Assembly: GCA_964017045.1 (NCBI GenBank)
Contig: OZ024799.1
Span: 33,788,236-33,852,235, forward strand
Direction of reading: 5' to 3'
DNA length: 64,000 nucleotides
Origin: Omphiscola glabra
Lineage: Eukaryota; Mollusca; Gastropoda; Lymnaeidae
Each line of letters opens with the position of its first letter. Position 1 is the stretch's first letter. A model generated the notes under the pieces. It was not told the DNA's origin. It did not search any database and was given only the letters and a program-made list of their open reading frames with translations. Positions 25,801-33,855 of this stretch are shown here, piece after piece. The position numbers and the translations under genes are program-made.

Positions 25801-28800
25801 CTTGTGCTTGCCAAGCGGCAATTGACTGTTGTTATTTCTGTCACTTACTAGCTCAGCAGAATTGAATTATGTTTGGCTGGTAACAACAACAAACTTTCTT
25901 GGTTGAAGAGCTTGGATGAGTTTTTTTTATTTTCAGAGCTGTATTTCTAATTTACTTATAATAAATTCATTATCAGTTTAAAGGATAATCGAAAGGTTCA
26001 ACCAAGTTTATCTGCCCTGGATTGTTGGATGTATGTAACATGGCAGCACAAACTGAATTCATTTATATAAGGATACCCTGGAAGTAGACAAATTTGAAGT
26101 GCAAGGAATTGTCTTTATTATCAAAGTCTTGTTTGAAATTTAACATCTTCTAAAGTGTCAAAAGGAAAAAAAAACTATTGTTGGTTTTATTTCATTGAAT
26201 TACCTTGAGAGTAAAATGTCTGAACTCTCAAATCCAAAGCTGTATATTTGTACACAAACAAGGGGCTAGAGAGTTGCACATAGTTTTTATATTATAAAGA
26301 AAAGGTTGACTCCTTTTATTTAAATGTACATTTAAATCAGGATTTAAGATATCAAAATTCAAAATTTTGTATGAATTGCTATCTGTAGAGTGTATTTTAT
26401 GTAATGTTTACATTTTAATTGTGTTAAACATGCACATGGCTTTGTTTGCCTTTCTTTATATTAACTGTCTCAAGCACATCACAATTTGGACTTCTTGCCA
26501 TTTCTTCTTTTTCAAACATTGAAGGCTTCTAATAAGTTACTAGGGAAATTATCATGCCAGATACAAGTGCTTTTATGTTTAATCACATCATCTTTCAAGT
26601 TATTCCAACTCCCAATTATATTTTGTGCTGTCTCTTGTCAGAAATACCATTATGCAACAATTATGTTATTTTTTTATTTTTTTAAACATGTTTTTTTTTA
26701 ATGATCACAACTATTATATTCTAATCATGAACAGCTGACCGTAATAAATACTGCATATTTATTTTCCGGCTGAATAGCTATTTTTTTGTAAATATTTGCA
26801 GAGTACCAAGCTTTAAAGGAAGAATGCGCCAATTTGAGGAAACGAATCCAAGCTATAGAGGCGGAAATGAAAATGTAAGTGCATTTTTTAATAGTAAAAT
26901 ATTAAACTTAGTCATTTATTGATGATCAATTATCAGTAGAAACATACTCAGGTAGAAAAAGAGTTGCAAATATTGTATTTGAACCACTTGTTTTAGTATT
27001 AACAATATGAAATACAATTATTTTAAAAATCACTGAAAAATGAAATCCATCCACTTTTTAAAAAAAAAAAATTTTTTTTTAACTCCTCTATTTCGGCCCT
27101 AGATGTTTAGTTAGAAACTGAAAACAATTAGAGACTGATTAACTCATTAAGTCCATGTTTTATATTGAGGTAAATAAAATTAAATACACCCTCATATATG
27201 ATTTTAACTTTAGTAAACACTTTTATTTATTCAAGATACGCTCTGAAAATGTTTACACAGCTCTAAACCTGTCTTTACACGGCTCTAACCTATCTTTACA
27301 TCCCATTTGGAAACACATATTCATATCAGCCTGAGAATACCCATCAAAAAATGATTTTTAAAAATGTGTTTCAAAAATGAAAGTCAATAAAAATATCTCC
27401 TAGGCCCATAATATTCTCTCATCCGCCATCTATGTTTATGTTTGATTAATTCTTGCAAATTATTTATTTATCATTTAAAAGAAAAACAAAAATTAACTGA
27501 ACATTTCGAGTTTTTATTGATTGATTAATTCTTAATAATTTGTCTTAAAACAAAGAGGAACTAAAAGTGTGCCTGTAACATATATAGATAGAAAATAATA
27601 AGTATCACTATAGGTATGGTTTGAATAATATTTAAACATTTATGATTATTCAAAGTCACCCACTCCTGAATCATAATCTTTATTGAGGACTTAATAATTT
27701 TCATGCAGGTCTCGCAAGGAAAACCTCCATTTATCATCAGAGTACAACAAACTCCAGGAATCTTACAAGCACTTAGAGTCACTCAAAGTCAAGCTCGAGA
27801 CCAGCGAGGTATCATGGAAGTGTAACCTAACCGATGCTCAAAAGGATGCACATAACATTCGGCAGGAGGTACGAGCTGTAGCCTCAACTTCATCAACCTC
27901 AACTCGATGCTCCAGTGACACGGATTCTGGGCTGCCTCTCTCTCCGCCTTCCTCCGCTCTATCCTTACTATCTCCAGGCCGGCCATCATCCAAGGATGCC
28001 GTGGCAACTTCCTCTTCCCTCTCAGAACACAGTCAAGTTTCGGAAATCTCGGTTCCTCAACATGGTGGAGCCGGCCCCACTCCTTCCTCAGGGGCCCCCT
28101 CGGGACCATTAATGAAGGGTTCTGCAGCCTCCCCCCCTTCCCCTGCTCCCTCTCATCTTCTCCATTCTCAGGTAGTTAAGGATTCGGTATGGTCTCTGTG
28201 TTGCTTGAATCTATTTATAGTTCATCGTTTCAAGTTGAGATTTGATTGTGATTTTGTTTTCCCTTTGTCTTGGTTCTCTAAGTTCATCCTACTTGCTATT
28301 ACAGTTTTTTGTTTGTTTTTTTCCATTATTAGCAATTTTTATTTCTTCCTTGTAGTTATAAAAAAAAAATTTCAGTTTAAATGCAGTGACATAATGCATG
28401 CATTAAATCTCCGCAGAACATATTTCAAGTCTGCCAGTTGTTACATTATTTCATATAATAATATAAATTATTTAGATTAGCTAAATTTTTATATTAAAAA
28501 AAAATATTTAGATTAGCTAAATTTCTATATTAAAAAAAATTATTTAGATTAGCTAAATTTTTATATCTAAAACACCAATTGCCTAATTTCATTCTCATAA
28601 GCAAAAGAGTATTCAAATACATGTTGGTTGATAATCATTCCAAATAAATAACAATCGCTGGCATGACGTCAAATATAACTTTTAAATAAAATTCACCCTC
28701 AATGTTCACACTGGAGTATTTGTTGGAATATTTTTGGATATAAAATGTATGAAATTAATTTGATGTGTAGCTGCCTAGAAACAGTTTATTTACTAATTAT

Positions 28801-30070
28801 TTTCATTTTCAAAACCTTTTAAAATTACGCATCAAAGAAACCAAAACTGAAGAAAATTTAATTAAGATTTTATAAGATATATATTTTTTGAAAAAAAGCA
28901 TGTTATAGGTTTGCATGTAATGTGTCGTATACAATTATATGCATCCGTGAGAAAGTTTCATTTATTCACAATGTAACTTTATTCGTATCCGGAAACTTGG
29001 TCGAAAGAAATCTCGTCTACGGAAAATTGATCGACGGAAATTTGGCAGAATCTTTTTTTAGTTTGTACGTTAAAATTTTGCGTCAGATTTCTTTCTGAAC
29101 GCATTATTTTGTTTTACTATAAAGTAAAGTGCGTTCAAAAAGAAATTTGACGAACATTTTAACGTCTGAACTGAAAAAAAGATTCAACCAAATTTCCGGT
29201 CGATCGATTTTCCGTGGCCGAAATTTCTTTCGATCAAATTTCCAGTAACCAACTTTATTGATATAAAGACTATCCTTTAATTTGAAGTTTCAAGGAGAAA
29301 CTTTCTATAAAGTAACCTTGTACAGTACTGGCCATACTTTAACAGCCATTAATAATCAACAATGCTCATTATTATTACTTGTTTGATTAATTTGATTAAT
29401 GCAATTTCATAAATAAACTGAATTAAGAAGAAAATGTGCATAGTCGTTCACTTAACACTTTCTTGCAATATTTAACACAACTGAACTAGTAAAAGATTAA
29501 TAAACCCCTAATATACTTTCTTCCCTTGCACAAAGTTGGAAGAAGCTAAACAAGAGCTGATACAACTGAGGGATTCCTGTGAAGAAAAGTCAACTTTGAT
29601 AGGCAGTCTACAGAAACAGATCACAGATATGACATCCGAGTACCACTCTCTACAGAACAAATCTCGCATGGTATGGCCATCATTAGAAAGTGCAGGCTTT
29701 GGAATGATTTGTCAATTGTAATCTGTTCATCTGTGTTCCTTTTGCCTGATAATTGCTAGACCCAACAGGCAATCAATAAGTGAAACCAGTTTGCACAAAC
29801 ATAATTCTAAAATACATAACTTTTTACTAGGGACTTCTTAGCGTTCAGTTTTAGCTGAATTCAGCAATCATTGGCCAATGAGTATATTATTAATTTTATG
29901 GTGATAAACTTTATAAATTATGTTGTTAATTATTGTGTAAAATTTGTAAAGTAACTTTTCTTTTTTTGCAGCTGTCCTTTGTGTCAAGCATCCCCTTACT
30001 GATGCTGCTGTTTGCTGTTTTAATGGCGATCTACCCTGCCCTGGAAGCTGTCACATCATCATTATCATAG
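7758..30070 (+). CDS. SLMAP: SLMAP (sarcolemma membrane-associated protein), spliced, 5' end missing
   Basis: Twenty-six exons, all with AG acceptors and GT donors and matching phases, encode about 822 residues (about 923 with a longer form of the exon at 27709), ending at TAG 30068-30070. Blocks that match vertebrate SLMAP from memory are DLYQLAQYLQ, EALHREKMLEQKL, ALIDEDKLLSRLE, LRQELQALQEDKNKYETT and ESLRRVLQEKLE. Nearly all the rest is predicted coiled coil, with two Ser/Pro-rich inserts. The last exon encodes one hydrophobic segment (IPLLMLLFAVLMAIY) and a short tail, the family's tail anchor. In the family, SLMAP sits on ER/SR, nuclear envelope and centrosome membranes and bridges STRIPAK phosphatase to MST1/2 kinases through its FHA domain. 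No FHA motif was found in the window, so those exons lie upstream, or this is a short form. Exon positions are by eye; cassette exons may have been missed. Confidence 0.9.
7966..8066. repeat. 27-bp tandem repeat, about 3.5 units
   Basis: Units resemble AGGTATGAATGTGATACAG followed by AGGGAAGC, in the SLMAP intron after the first exon seen. Copies differ at a few bases. Confidence 0.75.
8940..9035 (+). CDS. SLMAP: SLMAP exon b
   Basis: 32 codons, phase 0-0, starting EALHREKMLEQKL and ending ESGWQ, close to the vertebrate exon EALHREQMLEQKL...SWQ. Confidence 0.95.
9229..9300 (+). CDS. SLMAP: SLMAP exon c
   Basis: 24 codons, phase 0-0, ALIDEDKLLSRLEMLENQL, nearly identical to vertebrate SLMAP. 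The donor is GTTGGT, weaker than consensus. Confidence 0.95.
9902..9979 (+). CDS. SLMAP: SLMAP exon d
   Basis: 26 codons, phase 0-0, containing LRQELQALQEDKNKYETT. Acceptor TTACAG, donor GTGAGT. Confidence 0.95.
10483..10683 (+). CDS. SLMAP: SLMAP exon e
   Basis: 67 codons, phase 0-0, starting ESLRRVLQEKLEAVTKLSDL and ending LQEKLQ before GTATGT. It corresponds to the coiled-coil block that starts SLRRVLQEK in vertebrates. Confidence 0.95.
10944..11054 (+). CDS. SLMAP: SLMAP exon f
   Basis: 37 codons, phase 0-0, a charged coiled coil starting EAELNHATELEKSRIEKMEI. Acceptor TTCTCAG, donor GTAAGG. Confidence 0.92.
11345..12790 (+). mobile_element. hAT transposon relic (ZMYM1-like transposase C-terminus)
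   Basis: Between SLMAP exons f and g, the plus strand around 11945-12320 carries the C-terminal part of a hAT transposase in broken frames: DVDGLDLLGQLKVLREMIP, then FPKAAMAYKIMLTVLLTIAV, a LLKTYMRSSIS block, LNGLETLAVE and a LDYEALIELF tail. This is the layout of the hAT dimerisation domain in the ZMYM1-like group. The outer limits are approximate. A GGGGGTGG...GGTGGGAC stretch near 11358 and a GTCCCACAACCCCC stretch near 12765 may be remnants of inverted ends, but no target duplication was found. Non-functional. Confidence 0.72.
12126..12203 (+). repeat. 39-bp direct duplication inside the hAT relic
   Basis: A 39-bp block starting AAAGAAGTTGCTAAAAACTT occurs twice back to back (12126-12164 and 12165-12203) with no mismatch. 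It falls within the transposase dimerisation segment. Confidence 0.92.
12834..12891 (+). CDS. SLMAP: SLMAP exon g
   Basis: 58 bp, phase 0 in and 1 out, encoding IESLTADNDFTKEQLAAMK. It matches the vertebrate segment IEALQADNDFTNERLTALQ, which confirms that the gene continues across the hAT relic. Confidence 0.93.
13180..13239 (+). CDS. SLMAP: SLMAP exon h
   Basis: 60 bp, phase 1-1, KLESIKESNEDDQKLAEIN. Acceptor TTTTACAG, donor GTCAGT. Confidence 0.87.
13466..13555 (+). CDS. SLMAP: SLMAP exon i
   Basis: 90 bp, phase 1-1. It encodes a non-coiled acidic/proline insert containing IIPMGPPKEDDVPENLE, unlike its coiled-coil neighbours. Could be a cassette exon, since removing it keeps frame. Confidence 0.83.
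14055..14096 (+). CDS. SLMAP: SLMAP exon j
   Basis: 42 bp, phase 1-1, KLKDLQKLIETYK; two heptads long. Acceptor TTTCAG, donor GTAAGT. Confidence 0.87.
14222..14284 (+). CDS. SLMAP: SLMAP exon k (63 bp unit)
   Basis: 63 bp, phase 1-1, RLETSDVKLKESNDKIEQLQ. First of the eight 21-residue coiled-coil exons. Donor GTAAGT. Confidence 0.9.
14563..14625 (+). CDS. SLMAP: SLMAP exon l (63 bp unit)
   Basis: 63 bp, phase 1-1, DLEVALTNSKEYLVKIAGLE. Acceptor TTTCACAG, donor GTGGGT. Confidence 0.9.
15913..15978 (+). CDS. SLMAP: SLMAP exon m
   Basis: 66 bp, phase 1-1, containing KLSDFHMNEMMENALHNLK. Acceptor CACACAG, donor GTAAGT. Confidence 0.85.
17553..17615 (+). CDS. SLMAP: SLMAP exon n (63 bp unit)
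   Basis: 63 bp, phase 1-1, QLKESAKQSNSSNDWIEAMK. The donor GTTCAA is the weakest in the gene, which makes this a good candidate for regulated or skipped splicing. Confidence 0.8.
18041..18370 (+). CDS. SLMAP: SLMAP exon o (GC-rich Ser-rich insert)
   Basis: 330 bp, phase 1-1, the largest internal exon if the short form of exon x is used. It encodes HLMEKELTLHTPVNSVENS, a serine/proline run (SSSFSSPPPASS), then an acidic end (DLDDDEDLK). Codons are much richer in C/G than in neighbouring exons. The position fits the non-coiled acidic linker of vertebrate SLMAP. Loss of the whole exon would keep frame. Confidence 0.92.
18618..18680 (+). CDS. SLMAP: SLMAP exon p (63 bp unit)
   Basis: 63 bp, phase 1-1, LLEQARQAQEKAEIELRKCK; coiled coil resumes after the linker. 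Donor GTACAT. Confidence 0.9.
19044..19169 (+). CDS. SLMAP: SLMAP exon q
   Basis: 126 bp, exactly two 63-bp lengths, phase 1-1, with LRTQLYDAQQLAKVKTDMVK. It aligns with the vertebrate LRKELIEAQELARTSKQK block. Confidence 0.93.
19492..19554 (+). CDS. SLMAP: SLMAP exon r (63 bp unit)
   Basis: 63 bp, phase 1-1, QVKKAESFTQDVKQQILDLR. Acceptor CTTTCAG, donor GTAACT. Confidence 0.9.
19697..19800. repeat. About 40-bp tandem repeat, 2.5 units
   Basis: Units begin GTTTCATGCAAATGGGTGG and continue with CCACACACRCAAA. Intronic, between SLMAP exons r and s. The ATGCAAAT core also matches the POU/octamer consensus, probably by chance. Confidence 0.8.
20372..20434 (+). CDS. SLMAP: SLMAP exon s (63 bp unit)
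   Basis: 63 bp, phase 1-1, RIIEEQENARANQDSVAHLH. Acceptor CTATCAG, donor GTGAGT. Confidence 0.88.
21240..21870 (-). mobile_element. LINE reverse-transcriptase 3' fragment, copy 1
   Basis: On the minus strand, broken frames give AKLNKQLWNNLNLTDKTKLS, a weakened LRWLGH/RM region, the block VPAGEQQCMKESKRQKMRE and a terminal Ala/Arg-rich stretch. This is the C-terminal part of a non-LTR retrotransposon polyprotein of the type common in marine invertebrates. It matches copy 2 (about 23480-23930) in opposite orientation. Non-functional. Confidence 0.78.
21872..21979. repeat. 36-bp tandem repeat, three identical units
   Basis: Three perfect copies of a unit starting GTTTATATATAATCATCTTA (21872, 21908, 21944), joined to the end of LINE copy 1. 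Perfect identity suggests recent expansion, or an assembly effect. Confidence 0.95.
23087..23149 (+). CDS. SLMAP: SLMAP exon t (63 bp unit)
   Basis: 63 bp, phase 1-1, QLDNERIKTKSIEKELEEAK. Acceptor TTTATAG, donor GTAAGT. It is flanked by inverted LINE fragments (see findings). Confidence 0.9.
23294..24046. mobile_element. hAT-type non-autonomous element enclosing a LINE fragment
   Basis: The left end is CAGGAACGGGGGTGACCAAC. The right end, reverse-complemented, is CAGGGGTGACCAAC, so the ends are inverted repeats apart from about six inserted bases. Both sides carry the same 8-bp sequence, CTCTAAAA (23286-23293 and 24047-24054), as expected of a hAT target duplication. The 753-bp interior has no transposase. 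Instead it holds the C-terminus of a LINE protein on the plus strand. It sits in the SLMAP intron between exons t and u. Confidence 0.82.
23480..23945 (+). pseudogene. LINE reverse-transcriptase 3' fragment, copy 2
   Basis: Near 23770-23940 the plus strand reads VYERVKWAEDERNKALATKR, then FSCKESSRDYLSRISLVSH. The last block is recognisable as the terminal zinc-finger-like motif of this LINE class (usually C-x2-C...RDC-SRIGL-SH...C), here with cysteines lost. Upstream are a GTGCCTAACACAGAGGT block and an AAGAGGCGCC block shared with copy 1. It is wholly inside the hAT-type element. Confidence 0.78.
24112..24174 (+). CDS. SLMAP: SLMAP exon u (63 bp unit)
   Basis: 63 bp, phase 1-1, QLAISQQNTKQNHNETEHLK; polar for a coiled coil. 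Acceptor TTTTCAG, donor GTATGA. Confidence 0.86.
25649..25738 (+). CDS. SLMAP: SLMAP exon v
   Basis: 90 bp, phase 1-1, KLKHLQEELESERNRRESPR followed by a Gly/Lys-rich tail (HGGLTAKSK). The second half breaks the coiled coil and is basic. Acceptor CATTCAG, donor GTAATC. A frame-keeping cassette candidate. Confidence 0.86.
26802..26874 (+). CDS. SLMAP: SLMAP exon w
   Basis: 73 bp, phase 1 in and 2 out, YQALKEECANLRKRIQAIEA; matches the vertebrate WNALETECHSLKREN block. Donor GTAAGT. Confidence 0.94.
27709..28171 (+). CDS. SLMAP: SLMAP exon x with nested alternative donors
   Basis: Starts after CATGCAG, finishing an ATG codon: SRKENLHLSSEYNKLQESYK, then coiled coil to AHNIRQE. A phase-0 donor follows there (GAG|GTACGA, exon end 27868). 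Reading on, the frame stays open as a Ser/Pro-rich, GC-rich segment (SDTDSGLPLSPPSSALSLLS and more) to two further phase-0 donors, CAG|GTAGTT (end 28171) and TCG|GTATGG (end 28186). Codon composition beyond 27868 looks coding. All three ends join exon y in frame, giving 53, 154 or 159 full codons. The short form gives the smoothest coiled coil (NIRQE-LEEAKQEL). Which is used cannot be settled here. Confidence 0.82.
28465..28570. repeat. About 44-bp AT-rich tandem repeat, three units
   Basis: Three copies of ATTTAGATTAGCTAAATTT plus TTATATTAAAAAAAA, in the SLMAP intron after exon x. Confidence 0.85.
28984..29250. mobile_element. Long-TIR MITE, 9-bp target duplication (MULE-like?)
   Basis: The 267-bp element is nearly all inverted repeat. 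The left arm starts CGTATCCGGAAACTTGGTCG; the right arm, reverse-complemented, starts GGTTACTGGAAATTTGATCG. The arms stay alignable for about 120 bp (shared AATCTTTTTTT, ACGTTAAAAT and TTTCTTT blocks). Both flanks carry AACTTTATT (28975-28983 and 29251-29259). Long TIRs with a 9-bp duplication point to Mutator-like elements; the class is inferred. It has no coding capacity. Confidence 0.82.
29536..29670 (+). CDS. SLMAP: SLMAP exon y
   Basis: 45 codons, phase 0-0, LEEAKQELIQLRDSCEEKST with further coiled coil to LQNKSRM before GTATGG. Juxtamembrane coiled coil. Confidence 0.93.
29972..30070 (+). CDS. SLMAP: SLMAP last exon z: tail anchor
   Basis: 32 codons and TAG. LSFVSSIPLLMLLFAVLMAI then YPALEAVTSSLS. 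One hydrophobic helix followed by about ten polar residues, the tail-anchor design of SLMAP. Acceptor TTTTTTTGCAG. Confidence 0.95.
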   Translation: MSFVSSIPLLMLLFAVLMAIYPALEAVTSSLS

Positions 30071-32300
30071 CAGTGCCATGCGGTCCAGTTCTTATTGGAC
30101 ATCTAGGTGTACAGCAAGGAATTTTTTTTTTTTAACTTCTGACTGATCTATGGTGCGCAGCAAAGCATTTTCAATTCAGATACATCAAGGAAACTTAAGC
30201 GCTAACTGTGATTCTTAAAGTAACTCTGGGCAGGGCAATAGTTAAAGCTGTTGCAAGCTTAGAACTTGACCAACCATGCAGATTATCAGTCTGTGTGAGA
30301 GTGTCAGAAAAAAATATCTCGCAACATCATGTCACTGCTGTTATTTTTATTTTTAAAAAATAAATATTTTTCACCATCATGCATTCATGGGTAATGGTGA
30401 GAATAACTTCACTAGAGAGGCCAAACTTTAATGTTTGACTTATTATGTTGGTTTGTTGTATTAAACTTAAACAGATCTTTTAAAGAGAAATAACAACTAT
30501 GGCATGTTTCAAATGTTGTGATGGTTGGTAAAGCAAAATATTAAAGATTTTCTCAGTCTCTATGTATATGGGCTCTACTTTACCTCATAGTTTAGCTTGT
30601 GGATGCCTGTGCATAAACTTCAATTATAATTAACTTAAGCAAAAAAAAAATATTTCTAATATGCTTCCATTATTGCTGCAAGTATAGATACATTAGTGAT
30701 CAGGTTTTAAATATTGGAGGAAACCAGCCAGACACATAAGTCTTGACATTGTTCTCTAGATGAGCAATAAATGGTGGTGTACGGACTTAACATGTTCATT
30801 TCTATATAAACCAATGTCTTAGTACAAGAAATACTTGTATGTATGTGTATATTTTTGCCCCAGGATTGTCCTCTTCACATGGGATTCATGGAAGTCTCAT
30901 GTTTGTGATCAGCTTTATGTCTCATGTATGCCTCAGTTTAATCTTGTAAATATCAATGGTAAAGAGAAGGGATTGGCTGTGTCGAGTGCATGAGAGCAGG
31001 CCTGATGAAATGCCATCTTATGCACACACATTTGATTAGTGTAGTATGGCTTTTACCTTGTGTTCTCTGAGAAGATGATCTAGAAGTCGGTGCGTGAAGA
31101 TGAGATATTGATAGATATGATGTGCTTGACATTTTCATTTAATGATTTGGCCTGTGCCCTTGATTTTCATTTTTGTTTTAGCAATTAGCAAGTTCATTTA
31201 TTAGCAAGTTCAAGAGGTTGTGTTTGTGAATGTTAAGTTAAAAGAAAGGAATAAATGTCATGTTGGAGTGTTTATTACTGTAGTAAGACTTGACAGATCT
31301 GATTCTGCTTTGTGTGCATGGCTTAGCTTTGTGTCATTAGAAAGGATTTTAATAGTAATAGTAGACATGACCAAGTTTTTTTAGGAACAAAAAATAATGT
31401 TAAACATTCATATTGTACCGGTAAATGGTTAGCAGGAGCTGGACAACATTTCCTTAATTTTTTTTTCCAGTTATTTATTTATCAATTATATATTCTGATA
31501 TTGTGCCACTTTTACCAGAATTTCCTCATTTCAAAGCTGTATCTTTAAAAAATGACCAGACTATGGCACTAGAAGTTACTTAACATATTGGAAAGATATC
31601 AATTTAAAAAATCTTCGTCCCCATTAATAAAGCGGGGGGGGGGGGGGGATTTCAAAATATTATTTAGTAAACTAATATGAATGGAAGATTGTATCAATGT
31701 TCCAACTGTATCTGTGCTTGTGTTTTTGTATCTGTTGTAAATAGTATGATAGTTGATTGTACAGCTGCACTTTTTTTTTAAAGAGAAAGTAAATATTTTA
31801 ATTTGAATCATAAAGCATTTATGAACACTTTGTTTTTTGGCCATGGGACCAGTAGCTAAAACTACATGTAAAACACTACTTATTATATGGTCTTTACAAA
31901 GAGTATTTAGATAAGGGTTTCTTTAATGAGGTATAAGTTCCTCTCCAGGAAAAAATAAGATTATATGTCACTTAAGCTTGCAAAGATGTGACAGCTTATG
32001 CTGTCTTGATTTTAGTTGAAATGCAATTTTTAATTGGATGCTTTCTTTCAGTGATAAGAGTTTTTTCTTGAATACAACAATAAAAGGCTGTTACTGCATT
32101 TGAGTACCGTACCGGTTTATCCTATGTTGCTTTTTAAGCAAGGACTTTGCCCAAATATTTTTTTAACAGATGTTCAAGTCTTAAATTATTACTTGAGCAA
32201 TGTCAAATATTTAAGTAAGTATGAGAACTATGTGAAAGGTTAGGAATGAATTGTAGGCAGCTTAAAACAATAAAGATATTGAAAATATATAATCTTGAAT
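30071..32300 (+). other. SLMAP: Probable SLMAP 3' UTR and downstream region
   Basis: No coding frame of interest. AATAAA signals on the plus strand include 30766-30771, 31250-31255, 32079-32084 and 32269-32274. Which one is used cannot be told. A 15-G run at 31634-31648 would lie in the UTR if the distal sites are used. Confidence 0.5.
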
Positions 32301-33748
32301 ATTACATCTATTTTGCAATGTCATGTGGTTATCCCAGTGTCTATAGATTGGCCTAAGTGATTGAACATAATTTATGCTAAAAATGTACACCAAGAACAAG
32401 GTAATATTTGTGATAATCTTTTCACCATAAAAAAAAAAAAGACTTGCCATGTTGATTTTTCTCAGACTATCCTGTAAATACTATGTTGTTAAGGTGTAAT
32501 TATCTGATACACTTCTCCCACTTACTGCACCTTCTAAGTAAAAATATGTTTGATTTCAGTGACTGGTGATTAGATAACATTTAATTATTATTTTTTAGCC
32601 AAAATAGATGTACATCACCCTTAAAAACTTAAGTGTTGCAGGGTGGTGTAATTTATCAAAAGTCCTTGTTTCCTTAAAAAAGAGGGTGCTTTTTTTTTTA
32701 ATGTATGGTTAGAAATGTATTCTAAGAAAACCAGTTGAAGCCAAAGTGAGCAGGATTGTTTATTGACATGCTTCCATTTTCTAATTGTGTTTGCTCTTTA
32801 TCTCCAGCAGTTAAAAAAAGATCAATTAGATTTGGGGGCCTTTAACTTTAATGAAATTTTATTGATGGCAGATCTACTTATCTAGATTCAACTTGCTGTC
32901 TTTCCTTAAGTAATTTTGATTTTTCGACTTTGATGTTTCACACTTAAGAAACATGAGGTAGAAATTTTTAATTAGTGCATAAAAATAAAACCAGATTTTA
33001 TTAAATTAATCCCACCATTCAAAGCTTTCTAATTCTTACTTGAAAGGAGGCATCTTTCGACTTTTGGACTTAAGGAAGGACCTAGCACATTTTGACTAAA
33101 TTATTAAAGATATTGTTTGTTTCGCAGCTTTTCATAAAAGCAGTGGCTTATTATTTGTTATTGAAGTATATATTATAATCAAATAATGTCCATATTCTGT
33201 GTGAAGCAATTGTTGTTTTGGAAGGGGAAAATTTGCCTCTTCTTTGTTGAGGCAGTCAATGCAATTTTTGTTTTTATTGAATATCATTTTTTAATTATAA
33301 TAGGATGTATCCAGTTTATTAGTCATATGTCCACTCAAGATGTACATAATGAAAAACAACCGCACTGGTTAAGTTCATTTTTTTAAAGTCCATTATTGAA
33401 AAGGATGAAATTGTTTTGTATTTAATTCCATCAGATTTAGTTGTGTATAATCAATCATATGTAGATAACCAAATTTGCCAGTTCATTTATCAAGTTGATC
33501 TGATTTTGAAAATAAAAATTTTGACACACGACTTGCTTCTCATTCTTCCCCATCAAGTCTCAGAGGAGAAGAAGAGAAAGGTGTCAAGACTGCAGGTCTT
33601 TTTGTTTACTCTACACACATTTCCACTCCACAAAACCAATCACAAAAAATACAAAAACAAGTGTGCTAAGATAGTGATTTTTATATTGACATCTATTTAC
33701 AAAGTCTAAAAAATACTTCCAACAAAAAGCAAATGCATCAATTAAATT
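32300..33748. other. Intergenic/3' UTR interval between convergent genes
   Basis: No gene recognised. On the minus strand, AATAAA complements at 33273-33278 and 33315-33320 are candidate RBM17 polyadenylation signals, giving a 3' UTR of roughly 430-480 bases. Confidence 0.5.
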
Positions 33749-33855
33749 TTAATCAACAATTCCACTATAGTCCATTCGTCTGAATTTGTCCAAATTGTAA
33801 AAGCAAGCTTTGACAACCCTGCCTCCAAAAAATCTGCCATTTAAATCAACCAGTG
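33749..33855 (-). CDS. RBM17: RBM17 exon 12 and stop
   Basis: 34 codons and TAA. LVDLNGRFFGGRVVKACFYN then LDKFRRMDYSGIVD. The terminal MDYSGIVD differs from vertebrate VLDLAEQV but is similar in length. Confidence 0.96.

Noticed and set aside
28187..28480. Continued coding beyond the last donor of exon x
   Set aside because: The frame stays open, but the sequence turns AT-rich with no Ser/Pro or coiled-coil character; intronic read-through.
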